Below, in pieces: positions 53,202 through 61,657 of a stretch of 64,000 nt of DNA. The number at the start of each line of letters is the position of its first letter. The stretch's first letter is position 1. A model generated the notes under the pieces. It made no database searches and had not been told where the DNA came from. It saw nothing but the letters and a program-made list of their open reading frames with translations. Source of the DNA: an uncultured Eubacteriales bacterium (lineage in GTDB: Bacteria; Bacillota; Clostridia; Peptostreptococcales; Anaerovoracaceae); assembly GCA_902774265.1 (NCBI GenBank), contig CACYHR010000009.1, positions 31,869 to 95,868 of the forward strand, written 5' to 3'. The translations under genes were made by a program, and so were the position numbers.

Positions 53202-53951
53202 TCAGATCTCGACTTTAGTTATTTTCTGTATGATCGAATATATGACGATTACCGATACAGCCACGAAAGTCATTATTATCCTTCCCGCAAGTGTCTCATA
53301 CAACGGAGCAATATAATCAGGAGCAACTATATTCAGAAACAGTATGATCAGCACCGGCATAACAAAAATTACCATACCTTCGCTTTTTTTACGTTTCACA
53401 AGCTCATCTATCTCTCTTTCTATGGTCATTTTGTCCATGATCACATTTGCCGCCTTGTTAAGAGCATTAACAAGACTCGCCCCCGTAGCTTTGCATATTG
53501 TGTATATGGTCACAAAATCATATACATCCTCAAGACCGCTTGCCACCGCAAGATCCGCAAGCACTCTTACGTCGTTTTCTCTGCCTACCTCCATTCGTTC
53601 ATAAGCCTTTGTCAATTCACCTGCAAGAATAGATGAACCGCCGTATATAGATTTCAGAGATGGTATGGACTCCCTTATCGCATCCTTCATCGATCTCCCT
53701 GCGCCTATAGCCGTAGAAGCCATAAACAGGAAATCCTTGAATTCGGAAACATACTTTCTGCGGCGTCTGTCTATCATCGCATCTCTTACGAATTCTCTGA
53801 GCTTTGGAGTGAACGGTATGATAACAACAGCAAATAACAAATTGCGGTATATGAGATACGAAACTGCCAGTCCTGTCAGCGCTGCACCAATATAAAAGAG
53901 TATGTTTTCCTTTCTGCTGAATCTGTATTCACGAAGATCAGTCATGTACAT
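53202..53951 (-). CDS. TadB-like type II secretion F-domain protein
   Basis: 249 residues: N-terminal membrane segments (NILFYIGAALTGLAVSYL and LLFAVVIIPF), F domain (EFKDFLFMASTAIGAGRSM ... TGASLVNALNKAANVIMDKM) and a C-terminal pair (VMPVLIILFLNIVAP, IIMTFVAVSVIVIYSII). The start is the second of GTG-ATG (53951) with AGAGG five bases before; overlap with tadA 14 bp. Works with TadC as the membrane platform. Confidence 0.85.
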   Translation of the reverse strand: MYMTDLREYRFSRKENILFYIGAALTGLAVSYLIYRNLLFAVVIIPFTPKLREFVRDAMIDRRRRKYVSEFKDFLFMASTAIGAGRSMKDAIRESIPSLKSIYGGSSILAGELTKAYERMEVGRENDVRVLADLAVASGLEDVYDFVTIYTICKATGASLVNALNKAANVIMDKMTIEREIDELVKRKKSEGMVIFVMPVLIILFLNIVAPDYIAPLYETLAGRIIMTFVAVSVIVIYSIIQKITKVEI

Positions 53952-55209
53952 CACGTCCTCTCAATACAGCCCGGTATCCGGCCCTTATGAGCCTCTCCCG
54001 GTCTATCAGTCCGTTGCCTGTCGGCTGCAGAATTCTGTTGCTGTCTGCTTTATACAGATAATTGATACTGTAATTCTCGCCATCATATGAAACCAGCTCA
54101 GCTACTTCTTCAACGCCTCTTCTGCCGTTCGCATCACGCTTCAGATGTACGAAAATATCTATTGCATTCGCGATCTGATTTCTCACTGAATCCACCGAAG
54201 CCTGCGCATCCATCAGATACATGGTCTCAAGTCTGTTCAGCATTCCTTTTATGGAGTTACCGTGTCCCGTAGACATGCTGCCGTCATGTCCCGTATTCAT
54301 TGCCTGTATCATGTCAACGACTTCCTTACCTCTGACCTCGCCGACTATGATCCTGTCAGGCCTCATTCTTAAACTGGTTCGTATAAGGCGTTCCATCGTT
54401 ACCTCTCCTTTTCCTATGGAATTGGCAGCTCTGCACTCCATCTGCACCTTGTTATCGAGATGTGTGATCATTAATTCAGCCGAATCTTCTATGATTATCA
54501 CCCTCTCATCGGAACCTATATATGCTGTCAGTGCGTTGAGAAATGTCGTTTTTCCTGAGGAAGTGCCTCCGCTTATAAAAATATTGTATCCGCTTCTGAC
54601 CAGAGCCGAGAGATCATCCGCACACTGTCCGGAAAGGCTGCCCGTCTCTACCAGCTCCTCCATACTTATTTCTTTTTCCCTGAACTTTCTGATAGTAAGT
54701 ATCGGTCCGTTCAAAGCCACAGTCTTAAGAACGCCGTTAACTCTGAATCCGCTCGGCAGCCTCGCATCGACTATGGGATTTGCTTCGTTGATTTCTCTGT
54801 GCACATCCGAGGCAAACATCCTTATTACTTCTTCGAGCTCAGTATCCGAAATGAACGCATCATCCACTCTCACCAGCTCTCTGTTCTGCTCGACAAATAT
54901 CGTCTGAGGTCCGTTGACCATTATCTCGTTTATTGATCCGTCTTCGAGCAATCTGCTGAGTATCCCGTATTTGCTGCTGACCCTGTCATAAATGCTGTCG
55001 ATTATTATCCTGACATCGCGCACATCCATTTCAGGCGGCACCTCAGCTTTAAAAAACTCATCCTCTACACGCTCTCTTATACCGTCTGCATCAGGTGTTT
55101 CATCCTGCTCCGTTATCCACCGCCTTACACGTACAGACAGAGTCTCAATAGTATCAGCATACTTTTTTACTGTATCGGATCTCGGTATTTTCTTCGTTCT
55201 TGATTCCAT
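53938..55209 (-). CDS. tadA: CpaF/TadA pilus assembly ATPase
   Basis: 423 residues, motor ATPase of the Tad machine. Walker A SGGTSSGKTTFLNAL, Asp box VIIIEDSAEL, Walker B-like RPDRIIVGEVRG and His box GHDGSMSTGHGNS are intact, preceded by an N-terminal helical domain (SINEIMVNGP). AGGG is placed seven bases before the ATG although the start lies 56 bp inside tadZ, so the overlap looks genuine. Confidence 0.95.
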   Translation of the reverse strand: MESRTKKIPRSDTVKKYADTIETLSVRVRRWITEQDETPDADGIRERVEDEFFKAEVPPEMDVRDVRIIIDSIYDRVSSKYGILSRLLEDGSINEIMVNGPQTIFVEQNRELVRVDDAFISDTELEEVIRMFASDVHREINEANPIVDARLPSGFRVNGVLKTVALNGPILTIRKFREKEISMEELVETGSLSGQCADDLSALVRSGYNIFISGGTSSGKTTFLNALTAYIGSDERVIIIEDSAELMITHLDNKVQMECRAANSIGKGEVTMERLIRTSLRMRPDRIIVGEVRGKEVVDMIQAMNTGHDGSMSTGHGNSIKGMLNRLETMYLMDAQASVDSVRNQIANAIDIFVHLKRDANGRRGVEEVAELVSYDGENYSINYLYKADSNRILQPTGNGLIDRERLIRAGYRAVLRGRDVHD

Positions 55210-56140
55210 ATATATCCCTCACAAAATCATCTATCCTGAGATTTTCATCATCTGCACCGCTGATCCTGATCCCTGTACAAATGCATCTGCTGTCCTTTCC
55301 CAGCAGACTCTCAATATCTATCAGTTTCCGCGCTGTCTCAAAGCACAGTACATTGTCAGCATCTCTCATAACCTGAAGGTTTTCATTCCTGAATCCCGTT
55401 CCTATATCCATAACCAGAGTGTCAAATTTAGCTGCAAGACTCCTGATCAGCATCGCCAGATCCTCCGCATCCAGATAAGCTACAGGGTTTCGCCCGGAAG
55501 GCATCATCAGGTAGCTGATACCATAACTGTCAGTATTTGTAAATGCATCCGGCGGAAAATCCCTCTTTGCATCCAGCATGTACATGAGTCTTGCGAAATA
55601 ATTGCAGTCCGATCCGTCACCATGATCGTATGCATTGATAAAGCCAAGTGGAAGTACGAGGACCGAACCTCCTCTCCTGTAAATGATCTGCCTGGCAAGT
55701 GAAAGACATCGCTCGCTGCAGTCCGATCCGGATCCGGAACACACTGCTATTGTCCGGGTCAGGATGCTGCTTCCTCCGCTGTCTCCCGTCCAGCTGCAGT
55801 AGACCATGGAGAGTTCCGACATAATGCTGCTGATCCTGCTGTATTTGAACACCCTGTGAATTGAAAAAATATCATCATTTTCATAATTGCTTTCGTTATC
55901 AGCGTATTTGGAGGGAACCATGTCTTTTTTTGCACAGGATATAAATACAGTACGGTCTCTGAGACGCTTAAGTGCATCGCTCTTTATCTCCTCCGGGCGG
56001 ACGTCTGTCAGAATGACACAGTTTTTTCCCATGCCCTGCTCGCCCGCGATCTCCACGAAGATCTCCTTGTCAAATTCGGATATCATTTCGATGAGTGCGT
56101 CTCTGTATTCAACATCTCTTATCAGCAGTCCGATCCTCAT
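55154..56140 (-). CDS. TadZ/CpaE-like protein with degenerate P-loop
   Basis: 328 residues. N-terminal receiver-like part (MRIGLLIRDVEYRDALIEMI) followed by a MinD/ParA-like part: IDIESLL and VMDIGTGF fit the Walker B/Switch. The P-loop position reads VCSGSGSDCSERCLSLAR, without the KGGxGKT lysines, so ATP hydrolysis is doubtful, as in other atypical TadZ. GGAGG precedes the ATG. First gene of the operon; it may mark the pole for the pilus. Confidence 0.78.
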   Translation of the reverse strand: MRIGLLIRDVEYRDALIEMISEFDKEIFVEIAGEQGMGKNCVILTDVRPEEIKSDALKRLRDRTVFISCAKKDMVPSKYADNESNYENDDIFSIHRVFKYSRISSIMSELSMVYCSWTGDSGGSSILTRTIAVCSGSGSDCSERCLSLARQIIYRRGGSVLVLPLGFINAYDHGDGSDCNYFARLMYMLDAKRDFPPDAFTNTDSYGISYLMMPSGRNPVAYLDAEDLAMLIRSLAAKFDTLVMDIGTGFRNENLQVMRDADNVLCFETARKLIDIESLLGKDSRCICTGIRISGADDENLRIDDFVRDIYGIKNEENTEIRYSKKVC

Positions 56141-56206
56141 ATTCTTCCTCCTCGTAACAAAACTATACGAAAAATAAAAACCGAATTCAGTACACTTTTT
56201 GGCATC

Positions 56207-56239
56207 AAAAAAATGACGGAATTCATGCGAATTCCGTCA
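56207..56239 (-). terminator. Strong terminator just upstream of tadZ
   Basis: TGACGGAATTC and GAATTCCGTCA, 11 bp perfect, 4-base loop, then seven T on the minus strand. Confidence 0.9.
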
Positions 56240-56334
56240 GATATCATGTTTCACTGCGAAAAATGCGAAAAAACAGCCTGTTTTGTATACGATTTTCGAG
56301 CATATATTTTAATGAAAAACTGACTCACATAACA

Positions 56335-56365
56335 ACTGCCGGAAGACTGTTTATCTTCCGGCAGT
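56335..56365 (-). terminator. Hairpin after the secreted protein gene
   Basis: ACTGCCGGAAGA and TCTTCCGGCAGT pair over 12 bp about 20 bp after the stop, followed by TGTTATG. A weak T-run; termination is probably completed at 56207-56239. Confidence 0.6.
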
Positions 56366-56386
56366 TACTGATCTTATTCTTTCTGC

Positions 56387-57784
56387 TTATTTCCTGAAAA
56401 TACCTTTTATTATATTCGTCAGCGTGTCACGCACATTACTGATCTGTTCTCTGAACAGTCCTGCTTTCCCGGAATCCGGTCTGGTATCGGTAGTGCCCGG
56501 GTTTTCGGCCTTCTGTTCCTCCGTTTCTTCAACGGCTTCCTTATCCTTTATCGACGCTTTTTTATCTTTTTTCTTTAGAAGGGATTTAGTAACACAACCG
56601 ATCTTACGTGCAGATTTGTTAAGCTTTACAATTACACATTCCGGTTCTGTATCCAGATGGAACTCATTCGCTTTGACCTTATACCAGACATAATAGGTCC
56701 CGGCTTTTTTACCTGTAGGGATGAGCCTGCTCCAGCCGTCTGCAGGAGCGGTATACTTATCATTTCCGAGCGCATACATCATCGTGCCGCCGACAGCCTT
56801 ACCATTCTTCACCAGCTTCTGAGTCTTGCCGTTTGCAGTCATCTTTTTTGCAGCAGGTACAGGCACCTTTGTAACTGTCGCCGATGCTTTGAATGAGAAC
56901 GGAACAACTTTTCCTCCGCTTACGATCCAGAAATTTTTGCCAGTTTCTCTATCCTTCAACACCTCTCTCAATTGATCAGGCGTCATATCTCCTATCGGAT
57001 TGCCCTGGACTTCGCCGTATGGTGTTTTATAGTAGCAATTATATATAGTAACATTGCCTTCATATTTAGGAACAATACGCGAAAAAGTTCCGCATCCGTG
57101 TGTGGATGTTTCAAATGTTCCGTTATTTAAGCAGTTTCTGAATTCAACGCTCCCATGCACCGGCCAGCCCACGAAGCCGCCGCAGTTGGCTGTCGTACTC
57201 CCTGAAATGACCCCGTCAAACAGTGAGTCCTTAATGGTGACTTTCCCCTTTCCTTCTAAATGTGCAATAAATCCTCCATGTGTGCCGTCATATTCGCCAG
57301 AGTCTCCCATTCTACTGTTAATGTTGACATGACTGTAACAGCAGTCAATTACTGTATTTCCAGCCGACCTTGCTATAAAGCCTCCTGCAAACTGTTTTGA
57401 AGTATTGATATTACCGCTTACCTTCAAATCGTAAAATCCTGCGCCATCGACAAATCTGAATGGAGCAACATGTTCTTCATCAACTGTATAATCAACGGTA
57501 ATCGTATGGCCGTTTCCTTCAAAAGTACCACTGAATTTAGCACCTTCAGTTCCGATCATCATCTCGGTAACGGTGATGTCATCCAAAAGCACAACCTTTT
57601 GATCCTTGTAATTATATCCGCCGTTAACCGCATTGCCGAACTCGTTCCAGTCCGCTTCGCTTGCTATCTCTGTAATATGATTATTCTCTGCATTTGCTGC
57701 TGTACCCATCATCGGGATGAACGACAGCACCAGTGCGATGCATAACATCAGATGCAGTACTTTTGTATATAACCTGTGTTCCAT
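56387..57784 (-). CDS. Secreted protein with GLUG-like repeats
   Basis: 465 residues from the ATG at 57784 (AAGGAGG eight bases upstream; the longer frame to 57898 is rejected). A signal peptide (about 1-32, ends GTAANA) is followed by beta-helix-like repeats with GGFIA and GGFVGW and Cys/Gly-rich strands (about 80-280), a domain with GGTMMYALGNDKYTAPADGW and TYYVWYKVKA, then a Lys/Glu linker and an amphipathic end. No LPXTG motif. A surface or adhesin-like role is likely; no catalytic signature. Confidence 0.75.
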   Translation of the reverse strand: MEHRLYTKVLHLMLCIALVLSFIPMMGTAANAENNHITEIASEADWNEFGNAVNGGYNYKDQKVVLLDDITVTEMMIGTEGAKFSGTFEGNGHTITVDYTVDEEHVAPFRFVDGAGFYDLKVSGNINTSKQFAGGFIARSAGNTVIDCCYSHVNINSRMGDSGEYDGTHGGFIAHLEGKGKVTIKDSLFDGVISGSTTANCGGFVGWPVHGSVEFRNCLNNGTFETSTHGCGTFSRIVPKYEGNVTIYNCYYKTPYGEVQGNPIGDMTPDQLREVLKDRETGKNFWIVSGGKVVPFSFKASATVTKVPVPAAKKMTANGKTQKLVKNGKAVGGTMMYALGNDKYTAPADGWSRLIPTGKKAGTYYVWYKVKANEFHLDTEPECVIVKLNKSARKIGCVTKSLLKKKDKKASIKDKEAVEETEEQKAENPGTTDTRPDSGKAGLFREQISNVRDTLTNIIKGIFRK

Positions 57785-57809
57785 GAATCGTACCTCCTTA
57801 GTCTTTTTT

Positions 57810-57838
57810 AATATAACACAAGTTATATCTTTTGTCGA
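57810..57838 (-). promoter_or_regulatory. Promoter of the secreted protein gene
   Basis: TCGACA (57833-57838), 17-base spacer, TATATT (57810-57815) on the minus strand. The spacer contains the palindrome ATATAACACAAGTTATAT (57811-57828). Confidence 0.55.
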
Positions 57839-57849
57839 TTTTAAGCAGC

Positions 57850-57907
57850 AAAAACGCACATCCTGATGCACCGGGTATCTTAGGATACGCGGGTGCACGG
57901 ATGTGCG
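57850..57907 (-). terminator. Terminator of hppA
   Basis: A long hairpin starting CGCACATCC and ending GGATGTGCG, with few mismatches, 33 bases after the hppA stop and followed by five T on the minus strand. Confidence 0.88.
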
Positions 57908-57939
57908 CTGACAATCCTATGCGGATAATAATTCGACGT

Positions 57940-60057
57940 TTAGAGGAGACTTGCCGAAGCAATCAATCCCGCAAATACGATCGAAACCATGGAAACCAGC
58001 TTGATCAGAATGTTGATCGAAGGTCCGGATGTATCCTTGAACGGGTCGCCGATAGTGTCGCCGACGACAGCAGCCTTGTGATTCTCGCTGCCCTTGCCGC
58101 CGAAGTGACCTGCCTCGATATATTTCTTGGCGTTATCCCAGGCACCGCCGGAGTTGGCCATGAATATAGCCATGATGAATCCGGATACTGTTGCACCGCA
58201 GAGCATTCCGACTACTCCGAGTCCGCCGAGAATGAGACCGGTGATGATCGGAGCTGCGATACCTACGCATGCAGGAAGTACCATTTCCTTGAGTGAAGCC
58301 TTTGAGCAGAGGTCTACGCATCTTGCGTAATCCGCTTCTGCCTTTCCTTCCATGAGGCCAGGGATCTCTTTGAACTGACGTCTTACTTCGAGCACTACGC
58401 TCTGAGCGGCTCTGTTTACAGCGCCCATTGTCAGAGCTGAGAAGATGAACGGCAGGCATGCTCCGATGAAGAGTCCTACCAGTACCTTAGGATCGAGCAG
58501 ATTGAGTGTCAGATCCTGTCCATCAGGTGTATAAATGAGCAGCTTTTCTCTGAAGTTAGCGATAAGAGCGAGGGCTGTCATTCCTGCGGAACCGATAGCG
58601 AAGCCCTTTCCTGTAGCTGCTGTTGTGTTGCCGAGGGAGTCGAGAGCGTCTGTTCTCTCACGTACTTCAGGAGGAAGTCCTGCCATCTCAGCAATACCGC
58701 CGGCATTGTCGGCTACAGGGCCGTATGCGTCTGTAGCAAGTGTGATACCGAGCGTCGAAAGCATTCCGACAGCTGCGAGCGAGATGCCGTAGAGTCCGAT
58801 ACCGGATGCCGAAGCATCTACAGGGCAGAGTCCCGAGCAGTAGTACGCGATCAGGATAGCTGCGCCGACGATCAGGATAGGAAGACCTGTCGAGAACATT
58901 CCCGTTCCGAGACCGCTGATGATCAGAGTAGCGGTACCTGTCTCTGACGATGCGGCTATCTTCTGTGTAGGTTTATATGTATCTGATGTGAAATACTCTG
59001 TGCAGAGTCCGATCAGAACGCCTGCAGCGAGACCCGCGATGATAGCGAGATAGAGTCCGTAGAACTCCATACCGAAGAGCCACCATACGAGAATGAATGA
59101 GAATACTGCAGTTGCGATAGCCGAGAAATTGGTTCCGCGGCGGAGCGCTGCGAGCAGGTTTTTCTGGCTCGCGCCTTCCTTAGTCTGTACAAAGAAAGAT
59201 CCTATTACGGAGAATACAACTCCGACAGCTGCCATCAGCAGTGGCAGAGCAACGGATTTTACTCCAAGTCCGGATTGGAGGAACGCGATAGCTCCGAGAG
59301 CGCATGTCGATACCATTGAGCCTACATACGACTCGTAGAGGTCAGCTCCCATTCCGGCTACGTCACCAACGTTGTCGCCTACGTTATCAGCGATAACAGC
59401 CGGATTACGAGGGTCGTCCTCAGGAATGCCGGCTTCGACCTTACCTACCAGGTCAGCGCCGACGTCTGCAGCCTTTGTAAAGATACCGCCGCCTACACGG
59501 GCGAAGAGAGCCATCGAAGAAGCACCCATTCCGAATGTTACCATTGCGGCAGTGATGTTCTCGAGACTTTCATGGAATACCAGGTCAAGCAGAGCATACC
59601 ATAGAGAAATGTCGAGCAGTCCGAGACCTACTACAGTAAATCCCATTACGGAACCTGCCGAGAAAGCTACACGCAGTCCGCTGTTCAGACTCTTCTGAGC
59701 AGCACATGCTGTACGGTTATTCGCTCTTGTAGCGATGCTCATTCCGATGTAACCGGAAAGTCCGGAGAAGAAGCCTCCCGTGATGAACGCGAAAGGTACA
59801 TACCATGTCAGCTTGTGAGCTGCTGCCATTCCGCAGAGCACACAGAACATCACGGCAAAGAATATGATTACGGTGCGGTACTGGCGTTTAAGAAAAGCGC
59901 TGGCTCCGGTACGAACGAAGCGGGAAATCTGCTTCATCCTGTCTGTTCCCTCATCGGAATTCAGGACCTTTTTTGCCTGAAAATAAGCGAACAGCAGAGC
60001 AATTATCGAAGCTATCAGGCTTATCCAGTACAGATGCGATAACAAATAGTCTTGCAT
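57940..60057 (-). CDS. hppA: K+-stimulated membrane-bound pyrophosphatase (ion pump)
   Basis: Uses PPi hydrolysis to pump Na+ or H+. 705 residues, about 16 membrane helices. PPi/Mg sites: GGGIFTKAADVGADLVGKVE, DNVGDNVGD and VVGDTIGDPFKDTSGPS. GNTTAATGKGF has Ala where K+-independent enzymes have Lys, so the enzyme is of the K+-dependent class, often a Na+ pump. AAGGAGG lies ten bases before the ATG, and a promoter and an inverted repeat lie further upstream. The ppdK gene nearby also makes or uses PPi. Confidence 0.96.
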   Translation of the reverse strand: MQDYLLSHLYWISLIASIIALLFAYFQAKKVLNSDEGTDRMKQISRFVRTGASAFLKRQYRTVIIFFAVMFCVLCGMAAAHKLTWYVPFAFITGGFFSGLSGYIGMSIATRANNRTACAAQKSLNSGLRVAFSAGSVMGFTVVGLGLLDISLWYALLDLVFHESLENITAAMVTFGMGASSMALFARVGGGIFTKAADVGADLVGKVEAGIPEDDPRNPAVIADNVGDNVGDVAGMGADLYESYVGSMVSTCALGAIAFLQSGLGVKSVALPLLMAAVGVVFSVIGSFFVQTKEGASQKNLLAALRRGTNFSAIATAVFSFILVWWLFGMEFYGLYLAIIAGLAAGVLIGLCTEYFTSDTYKPTQKIAASSETGTATLIISGLGTGMFSTGLPILIVGAAILIAYYCSGLCPVDASASGIGLYGISLAAVGMLSTLGITLATDAYGPVADNAGGIAEMAGLPPEVRERTDALDSLGNTTAATGKGFAIGSAGMTALALIANFREKLLIYTPDGQDLTLNLLDPKVLVGLFIGACLPFIFSALTMGAVNRAAQSVVLEVRRQFKEIPGLMEGKAEADYARCVDLCSKASLKEMVLPACVGIAAPIITGLILGGLGVVGMLCGATVSGFIMAIFMANSGGAWDNAKKYIEAGHFGGKGSENHKAAVVGDTIGDPFKDTSGPSINILIKLVSMVSIVFAGLIASASLL

Positions 60058-60089
60058 AATACGATTGCCTCCTTACAATTACATCTCCG

Positions 60090-60122
60090 AAATGTATTAT
60101 GTGTTTAACGTATAATACATTT
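60090..60122. repeat. Perfect inverted repeat in the hppA leader
   Basis: AAATGTATTAT (60090-60100) and ATAATACATTT (60112-60122) with an 11-bp spacer, about 30 bases before the hppA start. In the transcript it forms a stable stem; as DNA it could bind a dimeric regulator. Confidence 0.7.
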
Positions 60123-60152
60123 GCGTAACAACAATTTTCCCTATACATAAAA

Positions 60153-60181
60153 ATTATAGACATAAATGCTATAACTGACAA
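60153..60181 (-). promoter_or_regulatory. Promoter of hppA
   Basis: TTGTCA (60176-60181), 17-base spacer, perfect TATAAT (60153-60158) on the minus strand, about 95 bases before the start codon. Confidence 0.8.
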
Positions 60182-60301
60182 TATAAATAACAAAAGTATT
60201 TCAACTTTCAATAAAACGGGAAATTATTCGTACAAATATAAGAAGTTGCAATCCAGTGAACAGCCAGGCATACATAAACGAAATACTCTGCTTATCATCA
60301 T

Positions 60302-60337
60302 GGCCGCGCTTAGTATACACTGAACAGCCGCGCGGCC
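60302..60337. repeat. GC inverted repeat upstream of the DHH gene
   Basis: GGCCGCGC (60302-60309) and GCGCGGCC (60330-60337), 20-bp spacer, followed by an AT-rich TTATTATTAAGG stretch. Confidence 0.5.
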
Positions 60338-60367
60338 TTATTATTAAGGATTTTTGAACAGCAGAAC

Positions 60368-60396
60368 TTGATTATAGGCCGAACATTTACTAAAAT
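60368..60396 (+). promoter_or_regulatory. Promoter of the DHH phosphoesterase gene
   Basis: TTGATT (60368-60373), 17-base spacer, TAAAAT (60391-60396). Transcription would start near 60403, which makes the ATG at 60405 almost leaderless and supports the start at 60435. Confidence 0.6.
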
Positions 60397-60434
60397 AACT
60401 CTGTATGAATCAGAACAATTCACAGGAGACTACT

Positions 60435-61364
60435 ATGGAACAGAAAAAAAGATTAGTTACACGAAGCGACTTTGACGGACTGGTTTGCGCCATGCTCCTC
60501 AAGGAACTCGATCTTATTGATGATATCAAATTTGTACACCCTAAGGATGTACAGGACGGCAAGGTAGACATCACTGAAAATGACATCACCACCAACCTTC
60601 CTTTTGATCCGCGTGTAGGTCTTGCATTCGACCACCACGAATCCGAGCTGATCAGAAACAATCCCGAGCAGACAAAGGGAAAGTATTACATCGATCCGGA
60701 TGCAAGATCAGCAGCACGAGTTGTATATGACTATTACGGCGGAGCAGATACCTTCCACCGCATCAGCGAAGAGATCATGACAGCAGTCGATAAGGGCGAC
60801 AGTGCTGATTTCACTCTCGAGGAAATACTGAATCCTGAAGGCTGGGTGCTACTCAACTACCTTATGGACCCTCGTACAGGTCTCGGCCGTTTCAGACAGT
60901 TCCGAATTTCAAACTACGATCTTATGATGGAGCTGATCGATTACTGCATGAACCACAGCATCGATGAGATACTCGAACTTCCTGATGTCAAGGAAAGAGT
61001 TGATCTGTATTTCGATCAGGCCGAGCAGTTCAAGCAGCAGCTGCAGCGCATAGCGAAGGTCTATGACAAGGTTGTAGTTCTGGATCTTCGCGATGAGGAA
61101 GTCATCCATGCCGGCAACAGATTCATGATCTATGCACTCTATCCTGAGACAGAGATATCAGTTCATGTTGCATGGGGCTTCAGGAAGCAGAATACAGCTG
61201 TAATGATAGGAAAATCTATCGTAAACAGAGCATCCAATGTTGATATCGGCGCTATCTGTCTCAGCTACGGCGGCGGCGGTCACCGCAATGCAGGTACCTG
61301 CCAGCTCGAAAACGACGCAGTTGATAATGAGCTTCCGAACATCATAGCCAAGCTCAACGCGTAA
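60435..61364 (+). CDS. DHH family phosphoesterase (exopolyphosphatase-like)
   Basis: 309 residues from the ATG at 60435, which has AGGAG six to seven bases upstream; an ATG at 60405 lacks such a box. Motifs SDFDGLVCAML, GLAFDHHESE, AVDKGDSAD and GGGGHRNAGTCQ are those of DHH/DHHA1 phosphoesterases. Relatives are often named exopolyphosphatase, but the substrate here is not proven. It is divergent from hppA, so both may be linked to phosphate metabolism. A terminator follows at 61382-61410. Confidence 0.9.
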   Translation: MEQKKRLVTRSDFDGLVCAMLLKELDLIDDIKFVHPKDVQDGKVDITENDITTNLPFDPRVGLAFDHHESELIRNNPEQTKGKYYIDPDARSAARVVYDYYGGADTFHRISEEIMTAVDKGDSADFTLEEILNPEGWVLLNYLMDPRTGLGRFRQFRISNYDLMMELIDYCMNHSIDEILELPDVKERVDLYFDQAEQFKQQLQRIAKVYDKVVVLDLRDEEVIHAGNRFMIYALYPETEISVHVAWGFRKQNTAVMIGKSIVNRASNVDIGAICLSYGGGGHRNAGTCQLENDAVDNELPNIIAKLNA

Positions 61365-61381
61365 CACCATTAAATACTTCA

Positions 61382-61410
61382 GGCGGGACACAGCGTCCCG
61401 CCCTTTTTTT
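61382..61410 (+). terminator. Terminator of the DHH gene
   Basis: GGCGGGAC and GTCCCGCC, 8 bp perfect with a 5-base loop, followed by C and seven T. Confidence 0.93.
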
Positions 61411-61586
61411 ATTCTTCTCTGCTGTTTTTTATCGCCGGCAGTAACAGTTTGTTGACAGACAAATCATAATCTTTGATTTCCGTTACATCGGACATGCGCT
61501 TTCAGCGCCCTGATAATTCATCATAAATATAACAGACACCGCTGCACGCAGATATACAGCACGCGCCGTTATGCGGGCACACAGAA

Positions 61587-61623
61587 AGAGACCGTCACAC
61601 CGGTTTACAGTGTAACGGCCTCT
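61587..61623. terminator. Bidirectional terminator-like hairpin after ppdK
   Basis: AGAG-CCGT-ACAC pairs with GTGT-ACGG-CTCT with three mismatched positions. The plus side is followed by ATTTTTATTT, the minus side (after the ppdK stop) by TTTCTG. Confidence 0.65.
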
Positions 61624-61657
61624 ATTTTTATTTATGCGGCTCTACGCGATTCTGCTG

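Larger units (their letters stand above)
56141..56386. other. Intergenic leader with two strong hairpins upstream of the pilus operon
   Basis: Holds hairpin 56335-56365, about 95 bases of AT-rich sequence, terminator 56207-56239 and about 65 bases to tadZ with a weak TATAGT. I see no riboswitch core and no reading frame. The second terminator just before tadZ could act as an attenuator for the pilus operon. Confidence 0.5.
60058..60434. other. Divergent intergenic region between hppA and the DHH gene
   Basis: About 377 bp with no gene. It holds the hppA leader inverted repeat (60090-60122), the hppA promoter (60153-60181), an inverted repeat GGCCGCGC/GCGCGGCC (60302-60337) and the DHH promoter (60368-60396). 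A possible short upstream start ATG at 60405 lacks a Shine-Dalgarno. Confidence 0.7.
61365..61657. other. Convergent intergenic region between the DHH gene and ppdK
   Basis: About 290 bp between convergent genes. It holds the plus-strand terminator (61382-61410) and a bidirectional hairpin (61587-61623). The central part has no reading frame or repeat I recognise. Confidence 0.7.

Noticed and set aside
60246-60267. 22-base resemblance to 12156-12177 (18 identical)
   Set aside because: A match this weak is expected by chance within intergenic DNA of this size; kept only as a note.
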